Shown one piece after another: positions 61,288 to 64,000 of a stretch of DNA of 64,000 nucleotides. This DNA comes from Burkholderiales bacterium. Its GTDB lineage: Bacteria > Pseudomonadota > Gammaproteobacteria > Burkholderiales > SG8-41. The stretch lies in the NCBI GenBank assembly GCA_030683105.1, contig JAUXMZ010000032.1:52192-116191 (forward strand). The letters run 5' to 3'. Within the stretch, counting starts at the first letter, position 1. Every line of letters begins with the position of its first letter. The notes under the pieces are model-generated. The model was not told the DNA's origin. It was given only the letters and a program-made list of their open reading frames with translations, and did not search any database. Made by a program: the position numbers and the translations under genes.

Positions 61288-61483
61288 CGCCTTGAAGCGA
61301 AGAGCCGTTTCTGATTGTCGAACGCGCCGCGTTCCTGCGCATCGCGGATGCGCTGTTCGGCGAGCGTTTCAAGGATCAGCGCAGCAGGTTGGGAAAGCGC
61401 GCATTGGCGGTGGTGGCGATAAACGGCAGGAAAATACGTAACTTATTGTTTATAAATAAATATATTTCACCTGTCGCCAGTAC

Positions 61484-62347
61484 TCATGCCAGCAGGAAAT
61501 CCCGCACCACCCTGATCTGATCCTCCGCCATCAGCATCGGCGCGTGGCCTATGCCGTCGAATTCCACCAGTTTCGGCTTCGGTCCGCTCCGGGTCATCTG
61601 TTGCGCCACGTCGTGCAGCAGCAGGTCGGACTGCGCGCCGCGCAGCAGCAGCGTCGGGCAAGTCACCTTGTTCCAGTAGGACGTGAGATCGATATCCTCG
61701 AGCGGTTTTTTCTGGAACGGGATGCCGATTCCCGGGTCGTAGCTCATTCCCCAGGTGCCGTCTTCGTAGGGTCTGGCGCCATGTAGCGTCAGGTGGCGCC
61801 ACTGCGCGCCGGTCAGCGGTCCGAACGGCGCGGACACCATGCGCACGTAGGCTTCGAGTTCCTGAAACGTCCTGAAGCGCGGGTCCATTCCGACGTATTT
61901 CGCGATGCGCTCGAGCACGGCCCTGGGCACCACGATGCTGATGTCGTTGAGCACCAGCCTTTGCACCGGCGTTTTCGGCAGCGAAGCGAGCAGCATGCCG
62001 AGGATGCCGCCCATGGACGTGCCAATCCAGTAAATGGTTTTCTCGCCACTGGCCGTGATGCGCGCGATCAGCGCCGTCATGTCGGCCAGGTATTGCGGGT
62101 AGCCGTAGTCTTCCTTGGCTGCGAGCCAGTCGCTGCTGCCGCGCCCGGCGACGTCGGGGCACACCACGCGGAAATCCGGCGTCAGCGCTTGCGCCAGGGC
62201 ATCGAAATCGCGGCAGTTGCGGGAGAGGCCGTGCACGCAGATCACCACGCGCGGGTTCGCCGCATCGCCCCAGTCGGTGTAATGCATGCGGTGAAAGCCT
62301 GTGCTGCTGAGGCACGAGACGAAATCTTCTTTCATCATCTGCTCCAT
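61484..62347 (-). CDS. alpha/beta hydrolase
   Basis: 287-residue alpha/beta-hydrolase fold. VVICVHGLSRNCRDF carries the oxyanion HG loop, YWIGTSMGGILGML the nucleophile elbow with Ser about 116, and EFDGIGHAPMLM the catalytic His near the end. An Asp after strand 6 (RGAQSDLLL) completes the triad. Substrate unknown: esters, lactones or C-C bonds are possible. ATG at 62347; Met4 is an alternative. A single-gene unit, with E14 in its upstream region. Confidence 0.9.
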   Translation of the reverse strand: MEQMMKEDFVSCLSSTGFHRMHYTDWGDAANPRVVICVHGLSRNCRDFDALAQALTPDFRVVCPDVAGRGSSDWLAAKEDYGYPQYLADMTALIARITASGEKTIYWIGTSMGGILGMLLASLPKTPVQRLVLNDISIVVPRAVLERIAKYVGMDPRFRTFQELEAYVRMVSAPFGPLTGAQWRHLTLHGARPYEDGTWGMSYDPGIGIPFQKKPLEDIDLTSYWNKVTCPTLLLRGAQSDLLLHDVAQQMTRSGPKPKLVEFDGIGHAPMLMAEDQIRVVRDFLLA

Positions 62348-62361
62348 GAAGATCCAAAGCT

Positions 62362-62535
62362 ATAAAGCGGAGACACGAAGGACACGAAGGACACGAAGGA
62401 ACGACAGAAAAATATTAAATATAAATCCCGGATAGAAATAAATGGCTAAGAGTAATCCTGGATAATTTTATCAATTTTTTATCTTGATCTGGTTTTCCTT
62501 TGTGTCCTTCGTGTCCTTAGTGTCGATGCTTTTTG
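62362..62535. repeat. E14: inverted-repeat element, CACGAAGG class
   Basis: Outer ends TAAAGCGGAGACAC and GTGTCGATGCTTTT. Left arm to 62402 has three CACGAAGGA units, right arm from 62492. It is the only E element in the last half of the window. Confidence 0.9.
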
Positions 62536-62556
62536 TTTTAAGAAGTTTAGAAGGCA

Positions 62557-63447
62557 TTACAGGAACAGCAGCAGCGCCGCGCTCCCGCAGCCGAAAAAGA
62601 CCGCAAGGTGAATTCCGCTCCAGAACGCGAAGCGCCGGCCGATCTTGTCCGGCAGGTCGTCGGCAAGCAGAAACAGCCGGCCGTCGCGCGGCTGGCGAAG
62701 AATGTGCACGCCGTCGCGCGAGCGGATGTCCTGGTGTTTATTGCGCACTTCGCGCCGTGCCTGCAGGCGCGCGAGTTCCCATTCCTTGAGGTCGATGCTG
62801 CCATCGTTATCCAGATCGAAGCGGGTCAGCAGCTGCGGTTGATTTTTTTTCCATTCCGCCATCAGATCTCCGACGTCCCTACTTTCGTCGAGTTCAGTGA
62901 CGGCGCCACTGACGGTTGCGAACTCGCCGATCGCGTAGAGCATGTCTCGCGGCAGCAACAGCCACTCGGTATAGCGATGATCATGAAGGGTCCAGGTTTT
63001 TTTGCGGGAGGTCAGCACTTCCGCGCCATCGGGGGAGATTACGCACTCGCCGGTGTTATCGACCAGCAGAAAGTGTTCGGTGCTGGCGCCGCTGTCCTCG
63101 TGGACCCACTTGTTGTCCGATGTCTCGCGCTCGATGTAAAAGCGATACCAGCAGCAGGGCAGGCCGGAACAGCGGCTGGTCACCGGCACCCCGGTCAGTT
63201 GCGCGGCATGGCCGGACAGCTCGACATAGCCCTGTGCTGCGGACGAGATGTTGGAGGTTGGCAGATCGTGGATCTGCCGGTAGCGGCGATAGCTCCCGAT
63301 CCAGGCAATGAAACTCACGATGGCCATGGCGGCCAGCGCGTACGGCCAGACTTCGGGCGTGTCCGCCTGGAACGCAAAGACAAGGATGATTAAATGCAGC
63401 CCGCCGGTCAGCCACTCCGACGTATAAAATCTGAACGTGCCGGCCAT
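62557..63447 (-). CDS. GIDE/MUL1-like membrane protein with an EF-hand
   Basis: 296 residues. Two N-terminal membrane helices (LTGGLHLIILVFAFQ and WPYALAAMAIVSFIAWIGSY), a GIDE-type domain with VELSGHAAQLTGVPVTSRCS and GLPCCWYRFYIERETSDNKW, an EF-hand loop DLDNDGSIDLKE (about 214-225) with all calcium ligands, and one C-terminal helix. Eukaryotic relatives (MUL1) are mitochondrial E3 ligases, but this protein has no RING finger. The role in bacteria is unknown. It is a single gene between E14 and the R3 element. Confidence 0.78.
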   Translation of the reverse strand: MAGTFRFYTSEWLTGGLHLIILVFAFQADTPEVWPYALAAMAIVSFIAWIGSYRRYRQIHDLPTSNISSAAQGYVELSGHAAQLTGVPVTSRCSGLPCCWYRFYIERETSDNKWVHEDSGASTEHFLLVDNTGECVISPDGAEVLTSRKKTWTLHDHRYTEWLLLPRDMLYAIGEFATVSGAVTELDESRDVGDLMAEWKKNQPQLLTRFDLDNDGSIDLKEWELARLQARREVRNKHQDIRSRDGVHILRQPRDGRLFLLADDLPDKIGRRFAFWSGIHLAVFFGCGSAALLLFL

Positions 63448-63474
63448 CGTTTCGCCGTGTCGCCGCTAACGCCC

Positions 63475-63690
63475 AGGATTTTGCCGAACCTGGGTTCGAC
63501 AAACTCCTAAAATGAAAAGCACTGAAGAACGAAGTATAAAAAACGCCATGCATATGACGTTTTCTCCAGCCAGCACGCGGCCCGACACGAAAATTTTCTT
63601 TCTTAAGCAGCCTGTCGCCGTAGTGTTGGTCAACGGCGATCCGTTAACGCTACGCGCTCCGATGAATGGGACCAAGTCGGCAGGCCAGGG
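63475..63690. repeat. R3: composite hairpin element, full copy
   Basis: First block: hairpin AGGATTTTGCCGAACC with GGTTCGACAAACTCCT (63475-63508), then AAAATGAAAAGCACT and AAAACGCCAT. Second block: TTAAGCAGCCTGTCGCCG through GGCGATCCGTTAACGCTA to GGCAGGC (63604-63690). Order and spacing match R1 at 5362-5566. Confidence 0.8.
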
Positions 63691-64000
63691 CCTGTTAACC
63701 ATTGCCGCATGAGATGCGTTGTGGCCAAAATTGTCGATGGCAAGGCGCTTGGCGCAGCCAATATCGCGAATATTGGCACGGCGAGCAACGACGCCAGCGG
63801 CGTTTTTGGCCACAACCCGCAGGGACGGGACGCTGAGCAACGGTTTGCCGTTGCGCGTCCCATAATGGGCCAGAATAAGGACCGCGAGCGCGTAGCGCCC
63901 GCTCGGGGCCCATGGCGTTGTCGCACCTTCGCTTATTTGCCACGGGGCAAACCGCGCTCGGCGCTCCTAGCCCTGAGCCCAAATCGCCTCCGTCGCACTC
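63691..64000. other. right-edge region without recognised gene
   Basis: About 310 bases in which all three minus-strand frames are open for long stretches and no family is recognised. It includes a palindrome GAGCG...CGCTC near 63888-63905 and TTTGGCCACAA repeats with its complement at 63720. It is probably further intergenic repeat sequence cut by the window edge. Confidence 0.35.

Noticed and set aside
1..64000. tRNA, rRNA, riboswitch or replication origin
   Set aside because: No cloverleaf, rRNA segment, known aptamer core or DnaA-box cluster was noticed on reading; a covariance-model scan was not possible.

Overview
This 64 kb window is GC-rich chromosomal DNA of a proteobacterium, most likely a betaproteobacterium of Burkholderiales type. 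The call rests on three Bug/TctC periplasmic receptors plus a TctBA transporter, several single catabolic genes (acyl-CoA dehydrogenase, CaiB CoA-transferase, two MmgE/PrpD proteins, HpcH aldolase, tartrate-dehydratase-like enolase), a long quinol NO reductase and a Crp-type regulator. The species cannot be named from sequence alone. No rRNA, tRNA or CRISPR array was seen. A possible lone integron attC site lies at the left edge.

0.2-31 kb is an accessory catabolic region made of single genes or short operons: carboxylate receptors, a split TPP decarboxylase, an aldehyde dehydrogenase, CoA-ester enzymes, a DevBCA/MacAB-like ABC exporter, a tartrate-type dehydratase and dehydrogenase, and a tripartite tricarboxylate transporter. 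Most gaps over about 150 bp hold a repeat. Fourteen related inverted-repeat elements (E1-E14 here) have arms built from short tandem units (CACAGAGG, CACGAAGG, CCGCCAAGG, CGCCGATGA or GCGCAAAG) facing each other across an AT-rich spacer. A 27-bp hairpin element has inserted precisely into arms of three sequence classes. Other repeats are a composite hairpin element (R1-R3), a 133-bp triplicate and heptamer tandem repeats. The region also holds decayed genes: an orphan MqsA-like antitoxin, an internally deleted VapC toxin and an internally deleted GrdB/PrdB-like reductase.

Two genes carry an in-frame TGA exactly where their families have a catalytic Cys or selenocysteine: the GrdB-like remnant (TGA-PNCT) and an otherwise intact DsbA/FrnE oxidoreductase (TGA-PWC). 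Together they suggest that this lineage decodes UGA as selenocysteine. Lineage-specific nonsense mutation is the alternative.

32-61 kb is organised differently. It is gene-dense and free of E elements. It carries a Ser/Thr kinase with C-terminal EF-hands followed by a decayed duplicate, then a 2957-residue cyclic beta-glucan synthase (NdvB type) overlapping a cation/proton antiporter. Facing them is a roughly 13 kb minus-strand series: transaldolase, phosphoglucomutase, CopB-type P-ATPase, a small membrane protein, phosphoketolase, quinol NO reductase, PPK2 and a PAS-GGDEF cyclase. CsbD and a Crp/Fnr regulator follow. This looks like a stress module for low-oxygen or nitrosative, osmotic and metal stress, combining phosphoketolase carbon flow, NO removal, polyphosphate and glucan synthesis.

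61.5-64 kb returns to the first style: an alpha/beta hydrolase, one more E element, a GIDE-like membrane protein with an EF-hand, and a second copy of the composite R element near the right edge.
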